Assembly (NCBI GenBank): GCA_000711775.1
Contig: ARYC01000183.1
Span: 62,001 to 126,000 of the forward strand
DNA: 64,000 nucleotides
Source: Oxytricha trifallax
Taxonomy: Eukaryota; Ciliophora; Spirotrichea; Sporadotrichida; Oxytrichidae
Direction of reading: 5' to 3'
The translations under genes were made by a program, and so were the position numbers. A model generated the notes under the pieces. It had not been told where the DNA came from and did no database searches. It worked only from the letters and a program-made list of their open reading frames with translations. Numbering within the stretch: the stretch's first letter is position 1; the number at the start of each line of letters is the position of its first letter. Below are positions 11,745 through 21,545 of this stretch, piece by piece.

Positions 11745-12028
11745 ATGCCTAAAAAGACTTAGCAAGAGGAAACTAGAGATTAATTGAAAGCTTTTGTGAC
11801 TAAGGAGGATTTGATACTATCTTTTATAGATCATGTGTTTAAAGTGCTTGATATGGATAGAACTGGTTCTTTTACTCGTGACGATTTTAATATTTTAATT
11901 TAATTAAAGATATCAATAAATCAATTAAAGAAATCAGACCCACTATTGCTTGAATTTTATAAATAAGAACTAAAAATATATAATTATTGACGACTTGATA
12001 CATTTCATAGGATTCTTCGTGAATGAAT
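11745..12028 (+). CDS. EF-hand protein, 5' part (TBE-interrupted)
   Basis: ATG at 11745 (MPKKTQQEETRDQL). One recognisable EF-hand loop, DMDRTGSFTRDDF, with acidic residues at positions 1, 3 and 12. One extra T in the TTTT near 11965 shifts the frame; correcting it gives LLLEFINKNQKYIIIDDLIHFIGFFVNE, which runs open into the TBE at 12029 and continues after it at 16184. The whole product would be about 145 residues. Probably a small calcium-binding protein; its partner is not known. Confidence 0.7.
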
Positions 12029-12130
12029 CAAAACCCCAAAACCCTTTCAGTAGTTTGATTGAGTTTTTGATTGATAAAAGTAGACTATTAGTGCATACTT
12101 TATTAGGGTTTTAATAGGGTTTATTAGGGG
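12029..12130 (+). repeat. TBE left terminal inverted repeat
   Basis: Starts CAAAACCCCAAAACCC. After the telomere-like part it continues with unique sequence that is near identical, reversed, to 16080-16183. The C4A4 units equal the spirotrich telomere repeat. Confidence 0.95.
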
Positions 12131-12165
12131 TTTAATGTTAAAATATTAGTAATTTAAGTGAGTAA

Positions 12166-13213
12166 ATGAGAGGTTTGGGGTCAGTTTATGACAGTGAGTA
12201 TATAAATTTATTGTTTAAGTTGCGTTATGGATGTGATTAATATGGTGATCAACCCAGACCTAATCTTAATTATACATCAATAGCAAGGCTACTTCATAAA
12301 TCTCCTGCAACTGTGAGGTCTCACTGTCTATTAGCATTGAATTTAAAGAGATAGCAGCTTAATTCTAAGCCTAAAAGACTCAAAAATTTTAGCAGCATCA
12401 TATTGAATATCTTATTAATGATAAGACTCTTAAATAATGGGCTCATTTCTCTCTAGCCTAGAGGCTGTGATGTTTCATCGCCAATTTCCTGAGCTTCACA
12501 TATCTGCTTAATCTATAGCGAACATATATAAAAAGAATGGAATATCTTACAAGACAGTCAATCGCATTAAGAGAGTGATTGACTTTAATGTTCCATTTTA
12601 TAAGGATAATTTAAATTATATATTCGATTAAATGCAGAGGGCTTAAGAGCATAATATAAAGTTCATACATGCTGATGAGGAAGTATTCACGTTTAATACC
12701 TTCATATCGAGGTCTTGGTATAAGAGGTACAGCAACATAGAAGTTTACGATCAAAAGGATAAGGTATAAACTCATGCAATCCTTGGTGGAATCAGTGAAG
12801 ATAGTGGGCTTGAGACTTATGTTATCCACCCTCGCTCTATTAAGACTGAATAATATATTAAATTTTTGCAATAGCTAAGAGATAAGTATGCTGAACAAGA
12901 AATTATCCTGTTTGTTGATAACTTATCAGTTCATAAAACTAAAGACTCAAGGAGAGAATATGAAAGGCTAAACATAACACGTGTATTTAATGTTCCTTAT
13001 AGCCCTCAATTCAATGGAATTGAACTATATTGGGGCCTATTAAAAGGCCACTACAAGAAACTTCTGCTCTATCATTTGATGCACGATCTGAAGATAGATA
13101 CAGTAGATTTTATTAAGAGTGCTGCTAAAAGAGTCAGCGATGATAAAGCAAAAGTATGCGCAAGAGAAGGGAGATTTTGTGTTTATAAATAAGTTTTAGA
13201 TTTAAACGAATGA
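12166..13213 (+). pseudogene. TBE 42-kDa DDE transposase (Tc1/mariner-like), two frameshifts
   Basis: ATG at 12166, TGA at 13211-13213. A helix-turn-helix-like N-terminus (SIARLLHKSPATVRSH) is followed by the catalytic core: D in FIHADEEVF, D in LFVDNLSVHK and E in NGIELYWGLLK, with 34 residues between the second D and the E (DD34E). Two single-base losses (near 12390 and 12470) break the first half; the catalytic half is intact. Real decay and assembly error cannot be separated here. The family excises and inserts TBEs at ANT and takes part in genome rearrangement in Oxytricha. Confidence 0.85.
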
Positions 13214-13219
13214 ATAAGT

Positions 13220-14010
13220 TCACATATTAAATTTGCCCGTAAAGGGATTTGGCTTCTCTTTCTTTTCTTCCTCTTAAGGCTTGCTTGGGCCCATGTTTCT
13301 TCTCTTAGTGCCAGCTCCTGCATCTATGTTCATCTCTTCTGGCTTTTATAAATCTTTGAAGAGTCTCTTACTCAATTCATGTTTTACTTGAGACTTTCTC
13401 TCTCTGTTAAATTTGCTGCGCTCTTTCATCAAGTATATAGCAGTACCAGGTTTTTCTATAAAGTTAGAAGACTAAGCTTACTTGAGATGAAAGGATGCTT
13501 TTGAAGTTCCTACAGCCAGGTGTCACTTATTTTAATACCTTGCTTCTCTTTTTCTTCAGGAGAGATGCTGTAGCGTTTCTTATGAGCTTCTTAAATAACT
13601 TCATTTAAGTACTCAGGTTTCAGAGTTGCAAGAACACCAAAGAAGAAGTTTCTCTCTGGCAACTTATTAGAGAGCTGTAGCTTTGATGGAAGGTAGGGAG
13701 CTACGTCCGGATCACTCATAGCATCGTCATATAGGTTTGTCACTGAGATTTCAGGGTAGTTAGGTATCTCGATCATTCTGATTTCATTAGACTTAAAAGC
13801 TTTTTTCTCTTCACTTAACAATGCTTTTAAGAATGATATTTTTGTTCCCTCCTGTGTTGGCAAGAACAATCCAACTATGGTTAATAAGTTAGTTATAAGT
13901 GAAAACTTACCTTGCTATACCAAGTATCTGTAAAGATCTTCTTTACTTCTGAATTTTCCTATTAAATCTTGAGATTAAATTCTCTTCATTGCATCATTCA
14001 TAGACTCCAT
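13220..14010 (-). CDS. TBE 22-kDa ORF, intact with two introns
   Basis: ATG at 14010 (MESMNDAMKR), TGA at 13220-13222, tail to tail with the transposase 6 bp away. Two GT-AG introns restore the frame: about 36 nt near 13875-13910 and about 26 nt near 13460-13486. The product is about 240 residues, basic and hydrophilic (EIRMIEIPNYPEISVTNLYDD in the middle, KEKPNPFTGKFNM at the end). No known domain. The 22-kDa ORF is conserved in TBEs; its role is unknown. Confidence 0.8.
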
Positions 14011-14574
14011 CTTGCTTCCAGTTTCTATAAATGTTAATAAAATTTAAAATTATGGATATCCATTCTAAACTTACTAAAATTTTACTAGTAAATAGGGAGA
14101 TCCACTTGGAGGTCAACCTGAATCAAATAAATAGATAAAGATGGAGGAACTTTCTCCAAGTTTCAAAGTTTGACTTCCATTTTTATCAAACTTTCTCCAT
14201 TAAATTGCTCCTAATAATAATTAATTTAATTAGGTGGTGCACCTAATTTATATAAAACTTAATTAGGAGGTTAAATTAAAGTTCAAAACCGTATTAGGTG
14301 GTGCATTAAAAAAATTAAATTTTAAAACTTCCCCTCCTAAATTTACGAGAACATATTTAGTAGCACCACCTAACTCCCCAAAACACATTTAGGTGCATTT
14401 AAATTTATAAAATGGATGAAATAATATATAAATTATCTCAAAATTTTAGAAATATAAAACTAATGTCTCTCACTCTGTTCCCATTAAACCTCTCTATATC
14501 TTTGAGGATATGCTCTTACTTGTATATAAAAGTAGAATTTAAACAGCTATATAATTATTAATAGTATTTATAAA
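14011..14574. promoter_or_regulatory. TBE divergent intergenic region with iterated GCACCACC motifs
   Basis: Separates the 22-kDa (start 14010, minus) and 57-kDa (start 14575, plus) ORFs. Contains TAGGTGGTGCACCTA (palindromic), TAGGTGGTGC, AGCACCACCTA and TTAGGTGCA between about 14230 and 14400. Function inferred only from position. Confidence 0.45.
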
Positions 14575-15956
14575 ATGAGCGGCAACTTACTAAGAAAAGC
14601 GGCATTACTTGGCATAAGCCAGCAAAAACTTTCCTTCATGAATCAAAAGAAAAATGAGACTTGTGATGCATTTACCTAGTACGAACCTGAAATTCTCTAA
14701 CCTTAGGTCTCAGACTTTGAATAACAATTCAGTTGTTAAATAGAAATGCAGAGCTAAGAATTCAATGCGAAGTTCCAATAAAAATGGTTGAAGAAGAGGA
14801 AGAGAAAAAAGAAATTAAAGCATTACATTTTGTGAAGAGTGTGAGAAGAACTTCACTTATAAATCTGCTCTTAAGCGTCATATCTTAGAGTAGCATTCTA
14901 ACAAGCCAAAGCTCTATCTTAAGCATGGTAAGATAGATGGAAAATATTTTTGCCCATATTGCAATAAACAATATAACCATTCAAGGGATTTAAAAGTTCA
15001 CCTATAAAACCATCATGGCAAGAAGTTTGAAGTCATAGATCCTGAGACTGGTGAGGTCTTCCTTCAAAAAAGAAAGCCAAGAGACCCTTTAGAATCCTTG
15101 GAACAAAGAGCTAAGAAAGAAAATAAGCTTATTAAAGCAGTTAGAAACCTCCCAGCTTCTGAGATAGTGAAAATCACTCTGAAGATACAAGCACTAAAGC
15201 TTCCAATTTTAAATGTAATTGACCTTAAAGAATGTAAGGAAAGTTATCTTATACTTGAGGACAAGTTTGAGAAAAAGGTCATAAATGAGAAGCAGTTCGC
15301 ATACAAGATGTATCCATTCAACTACTTTAAATGCGATGACAAGTATCAAATGGAATTTATCAATGAGAACTAAGCTCTTACAAAAGCAAGGGATAGACAG
15401 TGCAGATATATAATTAAGCTCGATGCAATACTCCTTGCTCAAGATCATGTTGCTTTTCGCCTCCCTCTATATTAAATGACTTTAAGAAACTACATTTAAG
15501 ATTAAAGAGTTCCAAAGTAGCTACCTCTTATTCTTACAAATGTTTGAAAAGGCATAGAAGAGCTGCACACTTTAGGGTATGTTCATAGAGACTTGAAGCC
15601 TGAGAATATTATGCTTGACTTTTCACCTTCTCAGAGTAGTAATAATTGATTTTAATAGATCATAAAGAGTTGAAGCTTCAGGACTTGGCAACGTTTATGG
15701 TACTCCTGGATACTTCCCAGAAAGGGTGGACTGGAGAGATGGTGATATTAAGTGGGATGTATGGGCTCTAGCAGCAATTATTGCTGAATGCGATATGCAA
15801 AGAAATGATTACTATAGCTGTAAGAGAAAGAAAGATTCAAAGCAGAGAATACAGCAATATCTAGACTAGAATAAGATAAAAGGTAAAATGAAAGATATGG
15901 CTGAGAGATTATCTTAAGACCAAACCACAGAGCAGAGCAAACAATAGACTAAATGA
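14575..15956 (+). pseudogene. TBE 57-kDa C2H2 zinc-finger/kinase-like ORF, frameshifted
   Basis: ATG at 14575; last codons before TGA at 15954-15956. Two C2H2 fingers (CEEC...H-x4-H and CPYC...H-x4-H, about 14833-15010) are followed by a long middle region and a kinase-like part: HRDLKPENIMLD, DFN where DFG is expected, GTPGYFPE, WDVWALAAII. The frame shifts just before the first finger, after the middle region and within the kinase part, so this copy looks defective. With DFG lost, kinase activity is doubtful even in an intact copy. Confidence 0.75.
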
Positions 15957-16079
15957 TCAACTGGATAGGAGATATCAATTTTAGAAAATTAGCACATGAT
16001 GCCAAGGTATAGTTTGAGTGAATAGTAAAAATAAAACCTCTCTAATACACACTACTATACATTACATTTAAAAAATAAA

Positions 16080-16183
16080 CCCCTACATAAACCCTATTTA
16101 AAACCCTAATAAAGTATGCACTAATGGTCTACTTTTATCAATCAAAAACTCAATCAAACTACTGAAAGGGTTTTGGGGTTTTG
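16080..16183 (-). repeat. TBE right terminal inverted repeat
   Basis: Reverse complement of 12029-12130 apart from one substitution and small indels near the inner end. Ends GGGTTTTGGGGTTTTG, then AAT. Confidence 0.95.
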
Positions 16184-16341
16184 AATGCAATCTGAATAAA
16201 ATAAGTGAAGTGCAGTTAGATTAAATATTGATTAAGAAAGTGGGTGTGAAGGATTTATTCAAAGTAAATGCCAAGCAATTAGAGCAAACAATGAGGATAA
16301 TTCTTGATGAATAACTCATCTAATTTAATAGAACCATGTGA
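16184..16341 (+). CDS. EF-hand protein, 3' part (after TBE excision)
   Basis: Collapsing the AAT duplication left by the TBE joins GTGAATG-AAT-GCAATC, reading ...FFVNECNLNKISEVQLDQI without a break and continuing KKVGVKDLFKVNAKQLEQTM to TGA at 16339-16341. The frame is open on both sides of the insertion point, so the TBE sits inside coding sequence and must be removed exactly for the gene to work. 16342-16740 holds AT-rich sequence with no recognised feature. Confidence 0.7.
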
Positions 16342-16798
16342 AACAGAGAATGAAAAGAAGTGATATAGTTTTTGATAAGTGGGATATTATCTGTTATCAA
16401 TACTCAACAGTTTAATTCTTAGAAGTATATAAATTCAAACATTTAATTGTTTTCATTTTAATTTGTAAAATTAATTTCTGGAAAAAAGTACTTGGTCCCA
16501 GACATTATATATAATTCTATAATTACTAAATTAAAATTAACGTGTAATTAATTTTATAAACCATAATTTATAATTATGGAAATTTATTACATCAAAATTA
16601 TCCTTTGATTAATTACCATAAAGCTCATGAATAATAACGATCTTATAATGATTAAAAGAAATGCTCTTCTAAATTATAAATTAATTAAATCATTATAAAA
16701 ATAAAAAAATTAAACTTATGTTTTGATTCAAGGATCTCCACCTCTGTCAAATTTCTTCAATATATTTTATTACAAAATAAATCTGATCTTTAATTATG

Positions 16799-17712
16799 CA
16801 GAGGCATATCAGCAGCAGGAGTTAAAAAAATAATTTAAAAATAAATAATATTAATTTTAATAAATAAATTTATACTCTCAATGAACTTCCCATAACAAGG
16901 TGCAAATCAGCGACTGCTGAATGACCAAATCCAAGATCCAAGTCTTTTTCTCTTAAATTCTAAAAGATAAAATGTTAAAGATCTTAATTCATTTTTTAAT
17001 TTTTCATCAGATTATTTAATGAAAATTTGACAAATAAATGGGCAGTTATGTTTTTTAGAATTCCTTACCTCTTTGAAATTGATTATAGTATCTATGAGGT
17101 CTCCTTTGCAATTAGGGTCATCACATTTCCTGCCAGTTTTATGATCAAAAACATGTTAAGCAGTTCTTACTCTTGAGTCTCTCAAGAATTCTCTCTCGAA
17201 TTTAGTGCATATTTCTATGTTAGTGTTGCCATGTAGTTCAGCAATCTTTTCGGGAGGCACCCCACTTTTACGATGTAAACCATCGACATTCTAACTTATC
17301 AAGAATTTCAAGTTACCTCTCTCAATTAAATCGACGAAAGCCATGTGAGTTGAAGTTGGCACTGCCTTTTAAATTGAGACTCTCGCTACCTTTTTATCAG
17401 CAGTTGCCTTTTTAAAAGCAGCTTTTTCCCAGACTCCTGGACCTGTCTCAAGAACTAATATATTTTAATCAATTTATTTGTAAAAAATGACCATATCGAA
17501 TATCTGTATTAAAAATTTATATAAACTGTGTTAGATCCACTTCTGAAATCAGGGATTCCAGCAGAAGTAGATATACCTGCTCCTGTGAAAGCTACGAAAT
17601 GTTCAGATGATTTAATCCATAAAGCTAGCATTTCAACTTTTTAATTGAGCTCCTCTGGAGAATCGAAATATTCTTTCTTTTCTTCTTCACTCTTAATTGC
17701 TGTATCAGCCAT
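16799..17712 (-). CDS. Sirtuin (SIRT6-like), N-terminal MDSs of a split gene
   Basis: ATG at 17712 ([19 protein letters not shown]). NAD-binding [28 protein letters not shown], catalytic NVDGLH, then [16 protein letters not shown], the order and wording of class IV sirtuins (NAD-dependent protein deacylase/ADP-ribosyltransferase). The zinc site reads CTKF...C-x4-C, so the second of the four usual cysteines is Phe. Interruptions: IES 17457-17527, an intron with or without an IES at about 16947-17066, and a TA-bounded IES near 16810-16872. The segment ends at the 10-bp pointer CAGAGGCATA (16799-16808); the C-terminal part is at 39791-40342. Confidence 0.9.
17457..17527 (-). other. IES in the sirtuin gene, pointer AGTT
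   Basis: AACT (AGTT on the coding strand) at 17453-17456 and 17524-17527. Excision of 71 bp restores [14 protein letters not shown], a conserved sirtuin stretch. Confidence 0.8.
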
Positions 17713-18079
17713 TTTAATTTTAGGGTTTTGATTGATTTGAAGTTTTAATTTGTTTAAATAAGATAAATATTCGGCTTATATAGAGGAAAGTAAGAATGTC
17801 TTAATTCTAAGGTCATTAACTGACGAAAAGCTAAATAATTTATTCTAAGTTTTTTATTTCATGAAAGTATATAATATAGAATTATGAATCTTTACGTCAA
17901 ATAATACATCGTTAATTTAGCAAAATACTGAAAACATAGATTAATGAATACGACAAGATATGTAAATGGTAAAGATGGCTATATGATTGAAGATTTTATA
18001 TAAAATTAATGAGTAATTTATTTAAGAAACAGATGGAAACACAGGTGAGATCTTTAAGACATCACTCATGTTTTCTAGC

Positions 18080-18590
18080 TCAGAGCTTGGTGATTTCTAG
18101 TGGGCCTGATAATCCAATGACACCACAAGCTTGTCTAGGGCCAGCGTTTCCAGTCTTAAGGGATTCTTCATCATTTCCTCTTCCAAGGTCATCTTCCTTT
18201 TGATGGCAGACAACAGCTCTACCAACGACGTTGTTGACATCACCATAGATGTTAATGAGTCTGTCCTCAAGGAGGAATACGGCATTACCATCTTGATCTG
18301 CTTCGACGTTACCGAGATCTCCGACATGTCTGACTTCGTCATCAGGGCCAGCATGGGTGACTTTGGTTGGGTTGAAATGAGCACCAGCGGTGACACAGCC
18401 GTTGGTCAAGTTACCCCATTCGTGAACGTGGAATCCGTGCTTGCCTGGTGTAAGACCCTTGATTCTTGCTTCAATGACGACTCTGCTGCCAACTGTTTGA
18501 ATAAACTTGACGACACCTGAGACTCCTGAACCACCATCGGGGTTAAGGACACATACTGCGTAATGGGTTTGCGTTTTCCATTTGAAGATT
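18080..18590 (-). CDS. Cu/Zn superoxide dismutase, 5' MDS missing
   Basis: About 165 codons ending at TGA 18080-18082. Contains YAVCVLNPDGG, HGFHVHEWGN, CVTAGAHFNP, a histidine in THAGPDDEVRHVGDLGN, AVVCHQKEDDLG and the second disulphide cysteine in RQACGVIGL, so the copper and zinc ligands and the Cys pair are all present. It converts superoxide to peroxide and oxygen. Reading upstream meets TGA soon after WKTQTHYAV with no in-frame ATG, so the first few codons are on an MDS elsewhere; the 5' limit (about 18590) is approximate. Clearly richer in G+C than its surroundings, as an MDS should be. 17713-18079 and 18600-18890 are AT-rich and hold nothing recognised. Confidence 0.9.
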
Positions 18591-18890
18591 CAATTAATTC
18601 GGTTAAGTTTAATTTTATATACGTGGTTAAAGATTTCCTTAAATATATCTTTTCACTTACTGTAATTTTTATAGTTAACTCTATAAAATCGTTTAACTTC
18701 TTTGCTCTTTAATATATAGTACTTCTTTTAAGACAGTTAAGTTTACGAGCTAACTAACAGTAATTATATAAGTTACAAATAAAGCTTCTTAAAAAGGGTT
18801 AATGATAATTAATATTAATGTGAATTATAATTCTATTTAAATTTGAGGATTGACATATTTGAATCAATAATATAGTATCACTATTTTAAA

Positions 18891-20920
18891 ATGAAAATTA
18901 CTTAATCAGGGAAATCTAACGATGTAATTTACAAAACTTTTCAAGAAGATGCTAATATCGAGAGATCCCACTCGTCCTCATCTTATTATACTAACCCAAC
19001 AATCAACATTAGAAATTCAGAATTGCAATCACCATCGCAAAATAACTACAAGGATTGCCATGATAAAACTTTAGAGAAAGATGGACAGCGATATTCCAGT
19101 GTTTCATCAGTATCGACTAATGCTTATCACGATAGTAAAAACTAAAATGTAAATTCAGGAGATTAAGAAAAAGGTGTAGGAGGGAGTATTGATAATTTGA
19201 CCCCTGACTAAGCGATGGAAATGCTTAACTCGTACAAACTAAAATTCATTGTCTACATTCAAAAAAATGCATCAATTTTAAGTTGACAGCAATTCTATTA
19301 TATTTAGAGATTGTGATAAATTTGATGTACAACTTTAACACAATTTTCGTAGCTGCTATACCCTTCTTAATATAAGACCCATAATTTGAATGCTATAATT
19401 CAGATTCTCAAGCCTATCTTGTTTGTACAAAGGATCAAGCTTGCACCCAAGGAATGCTATACAAGTACAATGAAAACAAAACTTATAGAAATTTAGTACT
19501 AGCTCTTGACCTATAGTGTAGTAATGGAGTAGAAGTAGCAATAATGACAGCTCTCGCTTTCGGTGCAAATTGGGCAGGCTCTTTGTTTTTTAATGTCCTG
19601 GGAGATAAGTATGGTAGATTATTCATTTCAAAGATTGGATTTATTCTAGCTTGTGCTTTATATCTATTGTATCTCCTTCCTCTCGTTTATGTTTTAGTCT
19701 CAATTTATATGCTACTTTTTGGCTTCCTAAATGCTTATTTTTTGCAATCTTATATTTTAGGTGTTGAATTTACATCAAGCAGTAACAGAGATTTCTATAC
19801 AATAGTAGCCTAGTCATTTGATGGTCTAATGGGTACTTTTACGGTATTGATATTTGCTATCACAAAGGACTTCAAGAATTTTGTGATAAGTGGATTCATT
19901 TTTGGACTAGTAATTATGGTTTTAATGTTCTGGCTTGTGCCTGAGTCTCCTAGATACTATATCGCAACTGGCTAAAATAAGAAAGCAATTTAAGTTTACA
20001 AATACCTTGCAAAATTACATCCAGATGACAAAGTTAAATCAAGAATAGCATTGCTTGAAGATAAAGTTACTCAAGGATTATAACTACAGGATGATGAATC
20101 AGATAATACCCCTTTTAAAGAGTAATGCCGATACTTCATAAAAAATAAAACTAGACTAATACAAGCAGTGATTATTTCACTTTGCTGGTTTGTAAATTGC
20201 TTTTAAAACTATGGCCTTAACCTTGAACTAGGCAAGCTATAAGGGGATATTTTGATAAATTCAGCTATTTCAAATTTAACTGGTTTCTTAGCTTGCTATC
20301 TCTCTTACCCTGTGCTTTTGTACTCAAAAAGGAAGCCAGCTTAAATAATTGGTTTTACTATAACCATGTTTGCTAGTGGAATCTACGTTTTTGTTGAAAG
20401 CGAGGGTCTCCAGTATTTCTTACTCTTCCTTATAAAATTTGGCATTACTTTAACTTTCATTTTGATTTACTGCTTTACGACTGAACTTTACCCAACGGAA
20501 ATCCGTGGTCTCGCTTTTGGTTTAGCAAATACTTTTGGTAGATTAGCTACTATTATCAGTGCTCTGATGGTGACCGTGGATGCTGAAGTATTTATGTGGA
20601 TTAATGTGGGCCAGAGTTTACTTATAATAATATGTACTTTTGGACTCAGTGAGACTAAGGGTTTAGAATTGGCTGATAAAATTGATAATAAAAGTTTCGA
20701 AGGAGGCTGTAAAGAAGATACTAGGAAAAGCAGTGATGGTAAGTATTGTTAGAATATAAATAAATAGCAATTCATAATGGAGATATGAATTTTTATTAAA
20801 AATTGAAGAATAAAAATTCTTATTTTTTTATAAGGTCCAGAGAAATATCACTAGGCTCCTAAGGATATAAGTGATATTGATGAAGTATTATACATTGATA
20901 ACTAAGCTAAACTATTGTGA
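18891..20920 (+). CDS. MFS transporter (SLC22/SV2-like)
   Basis: ATG at 18891, TGA at 20918-20920. A Ser/Asn-rich cytosolic N-terminus of about 125 residues is followed by 12-helix MFS architecture: long first extracellular loop with cysteines, GANWAGSLFFNVLGDKYGR (the MFS A-type G-x-x-x-D-x-x-G-R motif), PESPRYYIATGQ (SLC22/sugar-transporter signature) and TELYPTEIRGLAFGLANTFGR. Probably carries small organic solutes; substrate unknown. A run of seven A near 19263 has one A too many for the frame (likely assembly error). An intron of about 100 nt near 20740-20838 (GTAAG...AAG) precedes the last exon GPEKYHQAPKDISDID. Confidence 0.85.
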
Positions 20921-21545
20921 CAAATTTATAAAACTGAAATAATTAAAGCATTAAATTTAATAGTGAAACCATAAATTTAAATAAAAATATGAGGAAGAGT
21001 TTTAGAATATTATTCAATAAATTAAGTGAAATAGTTATAAATAAAATAAATTTTGAGTAAGTGAGATTGAATAAAATCTCGCAATTTATATTTTTATCAA
21101 AATGGAAAATATAAGGGTAGGAATTTTATTTTATTTTTTAATGAAAATATATTTAACTTTAATTTTTAAAGTCATGATTTATATTTCCTATTATTGCCAA
21201 ATATAATTTACTTTCAAATTAAATATTATTTCTATAATTTTAATAAAGAATAAAAAACTTATTTGTTTTATAATAAACTTTTTAATAATGTATAAAACAT
21301 TCTTTTATTAATTTAGATGTTAGATTACATACCAGTTCTATTATTTTCCAATAAATTAATATATCTTGCAATAATATTTTAAGTAAAAATAATACCGAGA
21401 AGAAGCAATAAATATTATACTAACACAAGATAAAACTTAAAAAGAAAATAGAGAAGAATAGTAATAAAACTTAAGATCTAAATGATCTTTAGTAATAAGA
21501 GTAAACTGTAGATATATTATATATTGTTTTATTAATAAATTCTAG

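Larger units (their letters stand above)
12029..16183 (+). mobile_element. Complete TBE transposon, 4155 bp
   Basis: Bounded by inverted repeats of about 103 bp beginning CAAAACCCCAAAACCC (12029-12130 and 16080-16183; a few differences) and by a 3-bp duplication AAT (12026-12028, 16184-16186), matching the known ANT preference of TBEs. It carries the three known TBE genes: 42-kDa DDE transposase (+), 22-kDa ORF (-) and 57-kDa zinc-finger/kinase ORF (+). In stichotrichs TBEs are eliminated from the developing macronucleus with help from their own transposases. Confidence 0.96.

Noticed and set aside
18131..18520. A plus-strand 129-codon ORF over the SOD gene
   Set aside because: The minus strand encodes a complete Cu/Zn SOD with all metal ligands; the plus frame is a shadow.
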